From contig NZ_JBNILN010000005.1 of assembly GCF_050107715.1 (NCBI RefSeq), positions 186,001 to 250,000 on the forward strand: a stretch of 64,000 nucleotides of DNA, in the 5' to 3' direction. Under the pieces are notes generated by a model. That model was not told the origin of the DNA, did not search any database, and worked only from the letters and a program-made list of their open reading frames with translations. The translations under genes and the position numbers were made by a program. Below, piece after piece: positions 7,806 to 16,726 of this stretch. Within the stretch, counting starts at the first letter, position 1. Each line of letters opens with the position of its first letter. This DNA comes from Metabacillus_B sp050107715. GTDB taxonomy: Bacteria > Bacillota > Bacilli > Bacillales > Bacillaceae.

Positions 7806-8939
7806 ATGGAACGAACATTGCTCGAATCTCATAAGAAACGTCTAATCTCTTTTTTTGAGGAACGGCAGTCTGTCTTTTTGGAGGAATGGCAGCAGACGAT
7901 CTTCATCGGTCAAGTAGATCCTCACAAGGAAAAAGTGAAGGAGAACGGCGAAAATATGTACCTTTTAATCAAACATGCCATCGGCAGCGGCTTGTCGGAG
8001 GAGGAAATAAAAGGACTCGCCTTTAAAGTCGCAAGCGAACGCCTCGAAGCCAATATCAATATCGGAGATTTCGTATATAATGTAAACGCCGGAAGGAGCA
8101 TCATCATTCGGAACATCTTCAAATCGGAAATACCTGTTAAAGACCTGGAATTCTTTATCAGCCATATCAATCAGCAATTCGATTTGTTCTGCTACCATGC
8201 TGTTACAAAATACACGAACTTAAAAAACCTGGAATTAAGCGAGAAAAACACGTATATTCATGAGAATCATAAGGACAAGCTTGCGCTGCTCGGACAGATG
8301 TCCTCAAGCTTTGTACATGAATTCCGCAATCCGCTTACTTCTGTCATGGGCTTTATTAAGCTTTTAAAAAATGATTACCCTCAATTCGAGTACCTTGATA
8401 TTATCAACCATGAGCTCAATCAGCTGAACTTCCGGATTACCCAGTTTCTCCATACATCCAAAGCTGAGTTTAACGGGACGGAAAAAGAAGAAACATCCAT
8501 AGCTAAGCTTTTTGAAGACATCCGCGAGCTTACCTACCCGAGTATTGTAGATACCGATGTGAATGTCATCAGCCGGATGAATGAAGATCTGGTAATATCA
8601 ACATACCGTGAAGAATTAAAGCAGGTATTGCTTAACCTCTTTATGAACTCAATCGATGCCCTTAAGCACAAGGAAAAACCGCGCAATCTGTTAATCAATG
8701 CGTATATGGAACATCAGCAGGGCGTCATTTCAATATCCAATAACGGCCCGGCCATTCCGGCTGAAAATATTAAAACCATTTTTGAACCTTTTTTTACGAC
8801 AAAGGAACTCGGTACAGGAATTGGGCTGTTTGTATGCAAAAAAATCGTGGAAAAACACGGGGGTTCCATTGTTTGTGAATCTAATGAGGAACAAACAACC
8901 TTCTTTATCTTTCTTCCTGCCTTATCACAGGAAGCATAA
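7806..8939 (+). CDS. soluble sensor histidine kinase, phosphorelay-like
   Basis: 377 residues with no membrane segment. Residues 1-150 are an all-helical sensory domain that looks like the globin-like histidine-kinase N-terminal domain of Bacillus sporulation-type kinases (inference). The H box is FVHEFRNPLTSVMGF with phospho-acceptor His171. ATP-binding motifs follow: LLNLFMNSIDA (N box), ISNNGP, FFTTKELGTGIGL (F/G2 boxes). No response regulator is adjacent, so it is an orphan kinase that could feed a phosphorelay. A GAGGAGA precedes the ATG at 7806; an in-frame ATG at 7794 is a possible alternative. Confidence 0.9.
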   Translation: MERTLLESHKKRLISFFEERQSVFLEEWQQTIFIGQVDPHKEKVKENGENMYLLIKHAIGSGLSEEEIKGLAFKVASERLEANINIGDFVYNVNAGRSIIIRNIFKSEIPVKDLEFFISHINQQFDLFCYHAVTKYTNLKNLELSEKNTYIHENHKDKLALLGQMSSSFVHEFRNPLTSVMGFIKLLKNDYPQFEYLDIINHELNQLNFRITQFLHTSKAEFNGTEKEETSIAKLFEDIRELTYPSIVDTDVNVISRMNEDLVISTYREELKQVLLNLFMNSIDALKHKEKPRNLLINAYMEHQQGVISISNNGPAIPAENIKTIFEPFFTTKELGTGIGLFVCKKIVEKHGGSIVCESNEEQTTFFIFLPALSQEA

Positions 8940-8983
8940 AAAAATCGAGAGAAATCATCATTCCTGCTTTCCGCTCGATTTTT
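8938..8983. terminator. bidirectional terminator between convergent genes
   Basis: AAAATCGAG (8941-8949) pairs with CTCGATTTT (8974-8982), flanked by A on the left and T on the right, so it can serve both the kinase and the telA-like gene. Confidence 0.75.
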
Positions 8984-8990
8984 CATTGTT

Positions 8991-9926
8991 TTATTTTTTC
9001 CGTTTCTCAGCAGCAGACAGGCCTTGTTCTGCAGTCAGTCTATGCAATTGGCCCTCCTTCTGCAGTTTCAGCGAATCTGCCGCATCGCGCTTCAGCTTTT
9101 GCCCGGTTTCTTTCAGCCTGGCTTTTTCCTCAATCATGCTCATCTGTTTCTTCGTACCTCCCGCTTTTTCCTCTTTCAGCATAGTAGAGGCCATGGTTAC
9201 CTGGCTTTTCCAAAGCGGGATGGACGTCAGGACGGAGGATTGAATTTTTTCCACAAGCATTTCGTTCGTCTTCTGAATCATGCGGATTTGCGGGGCTGCC
9301 TGAAGAGTCATTTCCCTGCTTATTTTCAAATCATACAGTCTTCGGTCGAGCCTCTCGGCAAAGCGGCGGACTGTTTCCTCCTTTTCCTTGCTCCCTATGC
9401 TCCCAAGGCTTTCCGCCCCTTGCTGCAAAGAAGGGATTATCTTCTTTTGGAGCTCATCCAGCTTCCATTCGGCAGCAGCTATATATACGTTCAACTCTCC
9501 ATGGAATTCTTTATTTTGCTCATAAAGATTCTCAAGCATCGCATTGTCTGAAAGCAATATCTGTTTGCTGTTTTCAAGCTTTAGCACCACCCGGTCCATT
9601 TGCGCGCTCATTTTATGATACCGGGAAATCAGTTCGGATGCAGAACGCTGGTTTCGAGCGAATATCCGCCTCAATATTCCAGAAGACCGGGCTGGTTCGG
9701 GGTCTGCCTCCTCGAGCTTTCTCATCAGGTCCTCCATAATGACTCCGGCGCCTCCCCGGTCTTTCTCCTTCACATACTGCATCAGCCTATCGGATAAAGA
9801 GAGCAGCTTGGATTGAGCAGGAACGCCAAAGGAAGCAACCTCTTCCTCCATCCCCGGATTAATGGATTCAGCCGCCTCCCGAATTCTCTGAAGCTCTTTT
9901 TCTGAGAATGAACCGTGCAGCGTCAT
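8991..9926 (-). CDS. TelA/YaaN-family toxic anion resistance protein
   Basis: 311 residues, almost entirely helical with long coiled-coil stretches. It carries features of the TelA family: an N-terminal Arg/Glu-rich helix, an ELISRYHKMSAQMDRVVLKL region, MLENLYEQNKEFHGELNVYI and LTSIPLWKSQVTMA. It is somewhat shorter than typical YaaN-like proteins. It overlaps the stop of the xpaC-like gene by four bases, reproducing the xpaC-yaaN pair known in Bacillus. Family members have been linked to tellurite and cell-envelope stress tolerance; the mechanism is not established. Confidence 0.85.
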   Translation of the reverse strand: MTLHGSFSEKELQRIREAAESINPGMEEEVASFGVPAQSKLLSLSDRLMQYVKEKDRGGAGVIMEDLMRKLEEADPEPARSSGILRRIFARNQRSASELISRYHKMSAQMDRVVLKLENSKQILLSDNAMLENLYEQNKEFHGELNVYIAAAEWKLDELQKKIIPSLQQGAESLGSIGSKEKEETVRRFAERLDRRLYDLKISREMTLQAAPQIRMIQKTNEMLVEKIQSSVLTSIPLWKSQVTMASTMLKEEKAGGTKKQMSMIEEKARLKETGQKLKRDAADSLKLQKEGQLHRLTAEQGLSAAEKRKK

Positions 9927-10552
9927 TTTAAATCCTTCGCCTGATTGATGGATTTTTTTGCAACATCCATTTCAAATTTGAGCTCACTGACATCATCCTT
10001 AAGAATAAGGTACAAATCTTCTTCAATGGTAAAGAGCAGCTCTTTAAGGGTTCGGTTTGACTCCTTTAAGGAGGAACTGATTTCACTGTTCTTTTTAGGC
10101 TGGGAGGATAAAAATGCAAATCGTTCGGTCAGTTCAACGGCAGAGTCCAAATGCTTGTAGAAAAACGGCTCTGCCCGGTAAAAACGCTTTGGATCCTTTT
10201 CAGCAAGACGGTAAATCTTTTTGACAACACGCAGCAAATCGACGCGCTGTTTTAATTGAGAGATGCTGCGGACAGAGAATAATGCCCGGCTAAGACGGTC
10301 AATTTTCCGTTTAGCTTCTTTAAGATTTTTCTGTATATAACGGTACTCGCTCCTTGAAAGCTCGTGTTTTTTCAAATATCGTGAGTGGACAATTGCAGCA
10401 GCTGTTCCATACGCAGCAGCTCCGCCAAGCAGGGAAATCCCTGAAGCAGAAAGGTACGGCTGGGATAGAGGGAAAAAGCTAACCAGCCAAACGGCAGTTG
10501 TGACAGGCATAGCAGTAAAAAATCCGGCAGCATGCGGAATAAACCGATTCAT
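9923..10552 (-). CDS. xpaC: XpaC-family protein (5-bromo-4-chloroindolyl phosphate hydrolysis protein)
   Basis: 209 residues. Two N-terminal membrane helices (about 10-28 and 36-54) are followed by a long helical cytoplasmic part starting HSRYLKKHELSRSEYRYIQK, with AKRKIDRLSRALFSVRSISQ and KIYRLAEKDPKRFYRAEPFF as in XpaC. It is the first gene of the xpaC-telA operon (four-base overlap). The family was named for hydrolysis of a chromogenic phosphate, but the partnership with TelA suggests an envelope stress role. Confidence 0.87.
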   Translation of the reverse strand: MNRFIPHAAGFFTAMPVTTAVWLVSFFPLSQPYLSASGISLLGGAAAYGTAAAIVHSRYLKKHELSRSEYRYIQKNLKEAKRKIDRLSRALFSVRSISQLKQRVDLLRVVKKIYRLAEKDPKRFYRAEPFFYKHLDSAVELTERFAFLSSQPKKNSEISSSLKESNRTLKELLFTIEEDLYLILKDDVSELKFEMDVAKKSINQAKDLK

Positions 10553-10587
10553 CTATAATCGACTCCTGACCTAAGATCTTAATCTTC

Positions 10588-10732
10588 CTACGGATGGGAA
10601 CGCTTTCCGGTTTCATCTTTCTTATATTCATCGTACATGATTTGCCTCTGTACTTCCATAGACCTGAAATGTACCGGATTTTAAGACCTGAGGCTTATAT
10701 TTGCCATTATAGTCAGGATTCACCTGCATCAT
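10588..10732 (-). pseudogene. possible frameshifted short gene
   Basis: From an ATG pair at 10727-10732 the minus strand reads about 33 codons (MQVNPDYNGKYKPQVLKSGT and on). A second frame then takes over with MEVQRQIMYDEYKKDETGK to a TAG at 10588. The two pieces would join by a one-base shift. I do not recognise the product; it could also be noise in a 225-base intergenic region. Confidence 0.3.
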
Positions 10733-10778
10733 GCCCCTGTTATATAATTAGATGATACATAGTTCAGGAGGGATTAAT

Positions 10779-11291
10779 TTGATAATAAGACCAGAGAAGC
10801 ACGAGTTTCATCCTCACTATCAGCCTTATATAGATCTTATTCCATCCGGAGACCTTATTATGATCCTGGAGCAGCAGATAGAGGAAACCCTCAGACTTCT
10901 TGAAGGCTTAACGGAAGCAGAAGGAGTGCGTCACTATGCCTCCGGTAAATGGACTGTTAAAGAAGTCATTGGCCATATCGCGGATACCGAGCGCATAATG
11001 GCTTATCGGCTCCTCGTCATCTGCCGCGGTGAGCAGCACGAGTTTCGAGGCTATAATGACGAAAGCTATGTGAAGCAAGCAGGTTTCAATGAGCAAACCA
11101 TGGCCTGGCATATGAAGAATCTCCTAGCTGTGCGGCAGGCAACAATTATGTTAATGAAAGGGCTGCAAAGCAGTGCGTGGACCCTGACCGGGAGAGCAAA
11201 TGGTTCTTCAGTAACCGTCCTTGCTCTGGCAGCCATCATCGCGGGACATGAGAGGCATCATGTAAAGATTTTAAGAGATCGATATCTGTAA
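10779..11291 (+). CDS. DinB-family (YfiT-like) four-helix metal-binding protein
   Basis: 170 residues from a TTG at 10779, chosen because AGGAGGG lies seven bases upstream. An ATG at 10752 is in frame but precedes the ribosome site. The pattern is that of DinB_2 proteins: EETLRLLEGLTEAEG, YASGKWTVKEVIGHIADTER, and the C-terminal IIAGHERHHVKILRDRY with the second metal-ligand histidines. Members are dimeric four-helix bundles with a His triad; some act as thiol transferases for bacillithiol or mycothiol. It stands alone and is divergent from xpaC. Confidence 0.9.
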   Translation: MIIRPEKHEFHPHYQPYIDLIPSGDLIMILEQQIEETLRLLEGLTEAEGVRHYASGKWTVKEVIGHIADTERIMAYRLLVICRGEQHEFRGYNDESYVKQAGFNEQTMAWHMKNLLAVRQATIMLMKGLQSSAWTLTGRANGSSVTVLALAAIIAGHERHHVKILRDRYL

Positions 11292-11581
11292 GGGAACAGC
11301 TGAATGGAAGAACGGAATGGTTCTTCGGAGTCAGCTTTTTAGCCTCCTCCCAATAACGCAGGCGATTTGGATATCAGCTTTACTGGTTATCGTAACGATA
11401 CGCCGGCTAGCCAGACGAATAACGGCTCCCGGTATAACTTCACAAACGACTTGATAAATGCTATAGGCATCGTCAATCTCTTAAATTGTAGTTTATTGGA
11501 AATGCAGCGGGGATGTGTAATTTATTACTAACATTGTTGTCCTTAGAGCCGAAAATTCCGTTAAAAAACAGCATATATAAC
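11292..11581. other. intergenic with a decayed coding remnant
   Basis: About 290 bases with no complete gene. From 11343 to about 11528 one frame is open without a start and reads a protein-like GDLDISFTGYRNDTPASQTN followed by NGSRYNFTNDLINAIGIVN. It looks like a piece of an exported or phage-type protein, but I do not recognise it. Confidence 0.3.
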
Positions 11582-11642
11582 AATAAAACCGAACTATTAC
11601 GATGCTCTATACCAGAGTTTCAAATAATAGTTCGGTTTATTT
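11582..11642. terminator. long inverted repeat, likely bidirectional terminator
   Basis: AATAAAACCGAACTATTA (from 11582) pairs with TAATAGTTCGGTTTATT (from 11625) around a 25-base loop, between convergent dinB and kynA. Confidence 0.65.
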
Positions 11643-11702
11643 ATTAGCCGGAAACCTTTAAAATTCCTGGGGATGAACGAGTTCTGAAGCCAATTTACAC
11701 TC

Positions 11703-12545
11703 TTAAATTTCCGTCCTCAAATCCCACAGCTCGGGAAAAAAGCGCTGATCGAGCACTTTCCTCAAATAGTTGACGCCGGACGACCCTCCAGTCCCCTGCT
11801 TGAAGCCGATAATCCGTTCCACGGTTTTCATATGGCGGAACCGCCACTGCTGGAGCCAGTCTTCGATATCGACAAGTTTTTCGGCAAGCTGGTACAAGTT
11901 CCAGTATCGATCAGTATGCCGGTAGACAGTGAGCCAGGCTGCCTGTACGGAGTCATCCTTCTGATAGGGCTTTGAGTAATCGCGGCTGAGAACGTCCTGA
12001 TTAATCGATAAACCTGCTTTTGCAAGAGCCTGAATCGCAGCATCATAAAGCCCCGGCTCCCGGTATGCCTTAGCCAGCCGGGCATGCAGCTCCTGGTCCT
12101 TTTCATAAATTTTCAGGACGTGCGGGATCTTGTAACCGAGGGCGAACTCGATCAGACGGTATTGATAAGACTGAAACCCTGATGCCTGCCCGAGCTTTTC
12201 ACGGAACTCCATGTACTCGGACGGTGTCAGCGTTGAGAGGACATCCCACGCCTGGATAATTTGAGATTGCGTCTTAGACACTCTGGCCAGCTGCTTAAAG
12301 GCTGTCGGCAAATCCTCCTTTACAACCGCGGCAATTGAGGATTCCAGTTCGTGCAGGATGAGCTTCATCCAGAGCTCGCTCACCTGATGGATGATAATGA
12401 ACAGCATTTCATCGTGATGATCGGACAGCCTCACCTGTCCCCCTAAAATTTTATCCAGATGTAAATATTCCCCGTAGGTCATGCTGTTTCGAAAGTCGGT
12501 ATGGATTGCTTTTTCCGTATCAGCAGCCTGTTCATGATTCTTCAT
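11703..12545 (-). CDS. kynA: tryptophan 2,3-dioxygenase
   Basis: 280 residues, the standard length of bacterial TDO. It has the conserved MTYGEYLHLDKIL start, HHDEMLFIIIHQVSELWMKL with the active-site His/Glu region, and RVSKTQSQIIQAWDVLSTLT. Near the C-terminus is FRHMKTVERIIGFKQGTGGS, which includes the proximal haem histidine and substrate loop. It opens L-tryptophan to N-formylkynurenine with haem and O2. It is the last gene of kynU-kynB-kynA and overlaps kynB by four bases. Confidence 0.97.
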   Translation of the reverse strand: MKNHEQAADTEKAIHTDFRNSMTYGEYLHLDKILGGQVRLSDHHDEMLFIIIHQVSELWMKLILHELESSIAAVVKEDLPTAFKQLARVSKTQSQIIQAWDVLSTLTPSEYMEFREKLGQASGFQSYQYRLIEFALGYKIPHVLKIYEKDQELHARLAKAYREPGLYDAAIQALAKAGLSINQDVLSRDYSKPYQKDDSVQAAWLTVYRHTDRYWNLYQLAEKLVDIEDWLQQWRFRHMKTVERIIGFKQGTGGSSGVNYLRKVLDQRFFPELWDLRTEI

Positions 12546-13174
12546 TCAACCCCTCCTCTTCTGCGGATAACGGCCCGCACCGGACTTCCGTCAGCCCCCT
12601 CAATCAGGAGCGGAAGCGCAATGAGTTCGTAGTCTCCCGGGTTAATTTTTTCAAGCACGAGGTTTTCAAGAATCTGGACCCCGTTCTCATAAAGCGCATG
12701 ATGGGCAGCCATGTCCCTGCTGTCCAGCTGGTCGACAGACGGTACCTCCACCCCGATGAGGCAAATTCCTTTTTCCTTGAGATACGGTCCGCAATCTGGG
12801 TGAATGGCGGTGATTTTCTCCGGAAAAACTCCGGGATTGCTCCTGACGGCTGTTTTCAGAAGCAGCCTTTCGGCACCGTCCAGATGAAAGCGGCTTAATG
12901 CTTCTTTATTGATTATACTTTCAGCTGAAACATCGATCACTCTGGCCTGGCCGATAAAACAGTGGATGTCGAGCTCGCTGATTTTGGGTCCGCTGTCCAA
13001 GAAATGAAACGGGGCATCCGCATGTGTCCCGGTATGGAGGCTTGTGGTAATTTTCCCTATGTTGACAGAACCCGTTTGCTGTTTGGTAAAGGCTGTTGTA
13101 TAGGAAAAGGGGGTATCCCCAGGCCAATGTCCGATTGTTGGGCCTAGCGGCTGGGTAATGTCCATCCACGTCAT
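12542..13174 (-). CDS. kynB: kynurenine formamidase
   Basis: 210 residues of the metal-dependent cyclase-like fold. The metal motif HTGTHADAPFHF is present, together with WPGDTPF near the N-terminus and IGVEVPSVDQLDSRD later, both typical of KynB. It hydrolyses N-formylkynurenine to kynurenine and formate. It starts one base after the kynU stop and overlaps kynA, so the three genes form one transcript. Confidence 0.96.
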   Translation of the reverse strand: MTWMDITQPLGPTIGHWPGDTPFSYTTAFTKQQTGSVNIGKITTSLHTGTHADAPFHFLDSGPKISELDIHCFIGQARVIDVSAESIINKEALSRFHLDGAERLLLKTAVRSNPGVFPEKITAIHPDCGPYLKEKGICLIGVEVPSVDQLDSRDMAAHHALYENGVQILENLVLEKINPGDYELIALPLLIEGADGSPVRAVIRRRGGVE

Positions 13175-14458
13175 TTACGCCACCACTCCCCGCTTATTTT
13201 CAAATTTTTTGTAGGTTTCTTCCTTCATGATGGCTTTGAGCTTTTGAACCATAAGCCATATTTCCTCAAATGTATTGTATAAGGCCACCGGTGCCAAACG
13301 AATTCCACTTGGAGCACGGAAATCAGGAATCATTTTTTCCTCTTTTAATGCCTTGCAGATCCTGGCTGCCTCCGCATGCTCAATGAAAAGATGGCCTCCC
13401 CTCGTTTCGTCCTCCGGATTGCGGATCGTGAATCCAAAATCGGCCAGCTCATGACTGATTACATCCATCATGTACCCTGTCATCTTTAAGGATTTCCTGC
13501 GCACAGCCTCTATTCCCGCCTCATTAAACATTGCGAGGGAGCCAAGCAGCGGGGCCATGCTTAGGATATTCGGCGTCCCCATTTGGTAAGCACCGGCATG
13601 GTCTGCTGGTGTAAGCTCATGAGCCATGTCAAACTGCTTGGATTTATCCGAACTAAACCAGCCGGCAAGACCCGGCGTTGCTCCAAAATGCTGTTTGTTC
13701 ACGTAAAGCGCTCCGACCGCACCCGGTCCCCCATTTAAATGCTTATAGGTGCACCAAAAAGCAAAGTCTGTCTTCCACTCTGAAAGACTATGAGGAATGG
13801 ACCCGACAGAGTGGCATAGATCAAAGCCTATCAGAATTCCGCGCTTATGAGCTTCCGCTGTCAGTCTATCCATAGGGAGAATTTGGCCGCTGCGGTACTG
13901 GACACCTGATAAAATGACCATCGCGACATCCTCAGTCATCGCTGAAATAAGATCCTCAGCTTCCAGCGTATGCCCATCCCGGCTTTTGACTTTCACGAGA
14001 TGGGTCTCCGGGTCATAGCCCTTTAACCGCAGCTGACTCTGCAGAGCATACACGTCAGTCGGAAAGGTGATATCGTCCGTAACTATTTTTGTCCTTTTCC
14101 CTGAGGGCTTGTAAAAAGTAGAAACAAGCTGGTGCAGGTTAGCGGTCGCAGACCCTGTTACGATCACTTCCTCCGGAGACGCGCCAATTAGCGGAGCCAT
14201 TTGCTCCCCAAGCTGCTCCGGCAGATAAAACCATGGGTGTTCCCCCTCTGTCCAGCCATCGATACCGAACGTTTTCCAAGATTCAAGGACAGAATGGACC
14301 GTCCTCTCTGAACGTTTTGACAGCAAGCCAAGAGAGTTGCCGTCCAAATAGATGGTTCCTTCGTTTATGTAAAATTCATTCCGGAAGCAGGCGAGCGGAT
14401 CCGACTGATCCAAAGTACGGGCATATTCAAGCGAAAAACGATCAAGCTGTGCGGCCAT
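13175..14458 (-). CDS. kynU: kynureninase
   Basis: 427 residues, a fold-type I PLP enzyme. Visible landmarks are YLDGNSLGLL near the N-terminus, GSATANLHQLVS, FDLCHSVGSIPH with the PLP-binding Asp, and WCTYKHLNGGPGAVG with the Schiff-base Lys. It cleaves kynurenine to anthranilate and alanine. As first gene of kynU-kynB-kynA it would complete tryptophan conversion to anthranilate. No hydroxylase or later NAD-pathway gene is present, so the end product is probably anthranilate. Confidence 0.96.
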   Translation of the reverse strand: MAAQLDRFSLEYARTLDQSDPLACFRNEFYINEGTIYLDGNSLGLLSKRSERTVHSVLESWKTFGIDGWTEGEHPWFYLPEQLGEQMAPLIGASPEEVIVTGSATANLHQLVSTFYKPSGKRTKIVTDDITFPTDVYALQSQLRLKGYDPETHLVKVKSRDGHTLEAEDLISAMTEDVAMVILSGVQYRSGQILPMDRLTAEAHKRGILIGFDLCHSVGSIPHSLSEWKTDFAFWCTYKHLNGGPGAVGALYVNKQHFGATPGLAGWFSSDKSKQFDMAHELTPADHAGAYQMGTPNILSMAPLLGSLAMFNEAGIEAVRRKSLKMTGYMMDVISHELADFGFTIRNPEDETRGGHLFIEHAEAARICKALKEEKMIPDFRAPSGIRLAPVALYNTFEEIWLMVQKLKAIMKEETYKKFENKRGVVA

Positions 14459-14657
14459 TTTTGTACCGTCCTTTCCAGGTTGAGTCTACTAGAATTATAT
14501 TTTAGAAATGAGAGCGCTGTCAAAGGGAGGGGGGAGGGCTCTGACTGGGGATGGAGAATATGTGCGAAAATTTGATTTAGCAGCGGAAATTTGATTATTA
14601 TTGCAAAATCTTAATTCTATTGACTTGCCGGCAAACCCCTCTTCCTTCACCCGCAGC

Positions 14658-14684
14658 AAAAAGCGGCCTCCCCAGGAAGACCGC
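14658..14684 (-). terminator. intrinsic terminator of the catalase gene
   Basis: On the minus strand GCGGTCTTCC / GGAGGCCGC with a TGGG loop, followed by a T run. Confidence 0.65.
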
Positions 14685-14698
14685 CAGCTGCTGTTCAA

Positions 14699-16726
14699 TT
14701 AGACGATTTCACGATCCCAGTGACGGTGCACCGAAATCGCTTTTTCGAACGCTGCAGCGAATTGATCCGAAGGCTGTCCGCTGACCACGCCAGGCATATT
14801 CGCCATTTCCTGAGCCTCAATCCACTTCTCGCCTTCATGAGTGGCGCCGATTGGTTTAAAATGCTCAAATGCTTCCTGAAGAAAGGCAGCAGCTTCGCGG
14901 TAGAATCGCTTGCTTACATCATTTCCGCCAACTGCATAGATTGCATCAAATAAGACGGAGTCGCTTGTTAAAAAGGTATGTTCAACTTTAAGCTCCGTTC
15001 CATCCGTGGCTTTCAGCTTCCCAAGCTTGTTGCTCACGATTTCAGGCTGGATGCCGGCAGCCTTCAGCTTTTCCAGAATCGCTCCGACTTCCGCTCCATT
15101 AAACCCGTCATCCACGAGTACTCCAACCTTGCGGGTAGCCGGACTTTTCACCGTATTTTCCTGGCTTAAAGCCGGAGACGATTTCGTTACCTGGGATCCG
15201 CCCTGCTGAGGAGGCTCCACTCCGATGTTTTCTGCAAAGCCTTGAGCAAGCTCCAGGCTTACATTTGAGAACATGTCAACAACCTGCTTCTGAACGGATT
15301 CGCTTTTCACTTTACCAAGCTCAAAGCTGAACGCATCGATCAAATGCTGTTTTTCAGGCTTGCTCATGCTATTCCAGAAGAGAGCAGCCTGAGAGAAATG
15401 ATCCTTAAAGCTATCGCTTCTCGCCCGGACTTTATAGCCCTCCACTCTTTCCTGATAGTGAGCATAGCCGCCCTCTTCCACACTTGCAGGAGCCGGTGTG
15501 TTCGCTGCAAGGGAATTTTTATGATAGGCAACCTGGCCGCGGTTTATTGTATGCCTGCCATAGCCATCACGCTGATTGTTGAAAAACGGACAGACCGGCC
15601 GATTGATCGGCAGTTCATGGAAATTGGGACCGCCAAGACGGATTAGCTGGGTATCGGTATAGGAAAACAATCGTCCCTGAAGCAATGGATCGTTGGAAAA
15701 ATCGATGCCGGGAACAACATGGCCCGGATGGAACGCCACCTGCTCCGTCTCTGCAAACACGTTGTCCACATTGCGGTTCAACGTCATTTTCCCAATCATT
15801 TTAACCGGGATCTCTTCCTCCGGCCAAAGCTTCGTCGCATCTAATATATCAAAATCAAATTTGAATTCTTCCTCTTCCCCGATCATCTGAACACCAAGCT
15901 CATATTCCGGGTAATCGCCATTTTCAATGGAATCATAGAGATCCCGGCGATGGAAATCCGGATCCTTGCCGTTGATTTTCTGTGCTTCATCCCATACAAG
16001 TGAATGCGTGCCGAGAACAGGCTTCCAATGGAATTTAACAAATCTCGATTTTCCTTCTTCATTTACAAACCGGAACGTATGAACACCGAAGCCTTCCATC
16101 ATGCGCAGGCTTCTAGGAATCGCACGGTCGGACATCGTCCACATGACCATGTGCGCTGCTTCCTGGTTGTTGGCGACAAAATCCCAGAATGTATCATGAG
16201 CCGAAGCAGCCTGGGGAATTTCATTATGAGGCTCAGGCTTTACTGCGTGGATTAAATCCGGGAACTTAATTGCATCCTGAATAAAAAACACCGGAATGTT
16301 GTTTCCTACCAAATCATAATTGCCCTCTTCTGTATAAAACTTCGTCGCAAACCCCCGGGCGTCACGGACCGTTTCAGCTGAACCGCGGGAACCTGCGACG
16401 GTTGAAAACCGGACAAACACAGGGGTTTTAACGGATGGATCCTGTAAAAACCCTGCGCGGGTATATTCTTTCATAGACTCATAGACCTGAAATTCACCAT
16501 GAGCCGCAAAGCCGCGCGCATGGACGATCCGCTCTGGTATCCGCTCGTGGTCAAAATGCGTCATTTTTTCACGAAAATGGAAATCCTCCAGAAGCGTAGG
16601 TCCGCGTTCTCCAGCCTTAAGTGAAAACTCATCCTCCGAAACCTTGAGTCCCTGATTTGTTGTTAGCTTTTTGCCTTCATCATCAACCCGGTACTGCTCC
16701 AGCTGTTCATCCTTGCGATTGCTCAA
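14699..16726 (-). CDS. katE: large-subunit monofunctional catalase with DJ-1/PfpI domain (HPII/KatE type)
   Basis: About 675 residues. The catalase core has the distal His motif RIVHARGFAAHGEFQ, the FVRFSTVAGSRGSAET segment and the proximal haem Tyr in RLFSYTDTQLIRLGGPN. After a short linker the last 150 residues form a DJ-1/PfpI-like domain (KVGVLVDDGFNGAEVG), which marks the large clade 2 catalases. I place the start at a TTG (16726) preceded by AAAGGGGTGG. The upstream 68 codons of the open frame are poor in coding character and hold a repeat-rich intergenic region. The role is H2O2 removal, often in stationary phase or spores. Confidence 0.95.
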   Translation of the reverse strand: MSNRKDEQLEQYRVDDEGKKLTTNQGLKVSEDEFSLKAGERGPTLLEDFHFREKMTHFDHERIPERIVHARGFAAHGEFQVYESMKEYTRAGFLQDPSVKTPVFVRFSTVAGSRGSAETVRDARGFATKFYTEEGNYDLVGNNIPVFFIQDAIKFPDLIHAVKPEPHNEIPQAASAHDTFWDFVANNQEAAHMVMWTMSDRAIPRSLRMMEGFGVHTFRFVNEEGKSRFVKFHWKPVLGTHSLVWDEAQKINGKDPDFHRRDLYDSIENGDYPEYELGVQMIGEEEEFKFDFDILDATKLWPEEEIPVKMIGKMTLNRNVDNVFAETEQVAFHPGHVVPGIDFSNDPLLQGRLFSYTDTQLIRLGGPNFHELPINRPVCPFFNNQRDGYGRHTINRGQVAYHKNSLAANTPAPASVEEGGYAHYQERVEGYKVRARSDSFKDHFSQAALFWNSMSKPEKQHLIDAFSFELGKVKSESVQKQVVDMFSNVSLELAQGFAENIGVEPPQQGGSQVTKSSPALSQENTVKSPATRKVGVLVDDGFNGAEVGAILEKLKAAGIQPEIVSNKLGKLKATDGTELKVEHTFLTSDSVLFDAIYAVGGNDVSKRFYREAAAFLQEAFEHFKPIGATHEGEKWIEAQEMANMPGVVSGQPSDQFAAAFEKAISVHRHWDREIV

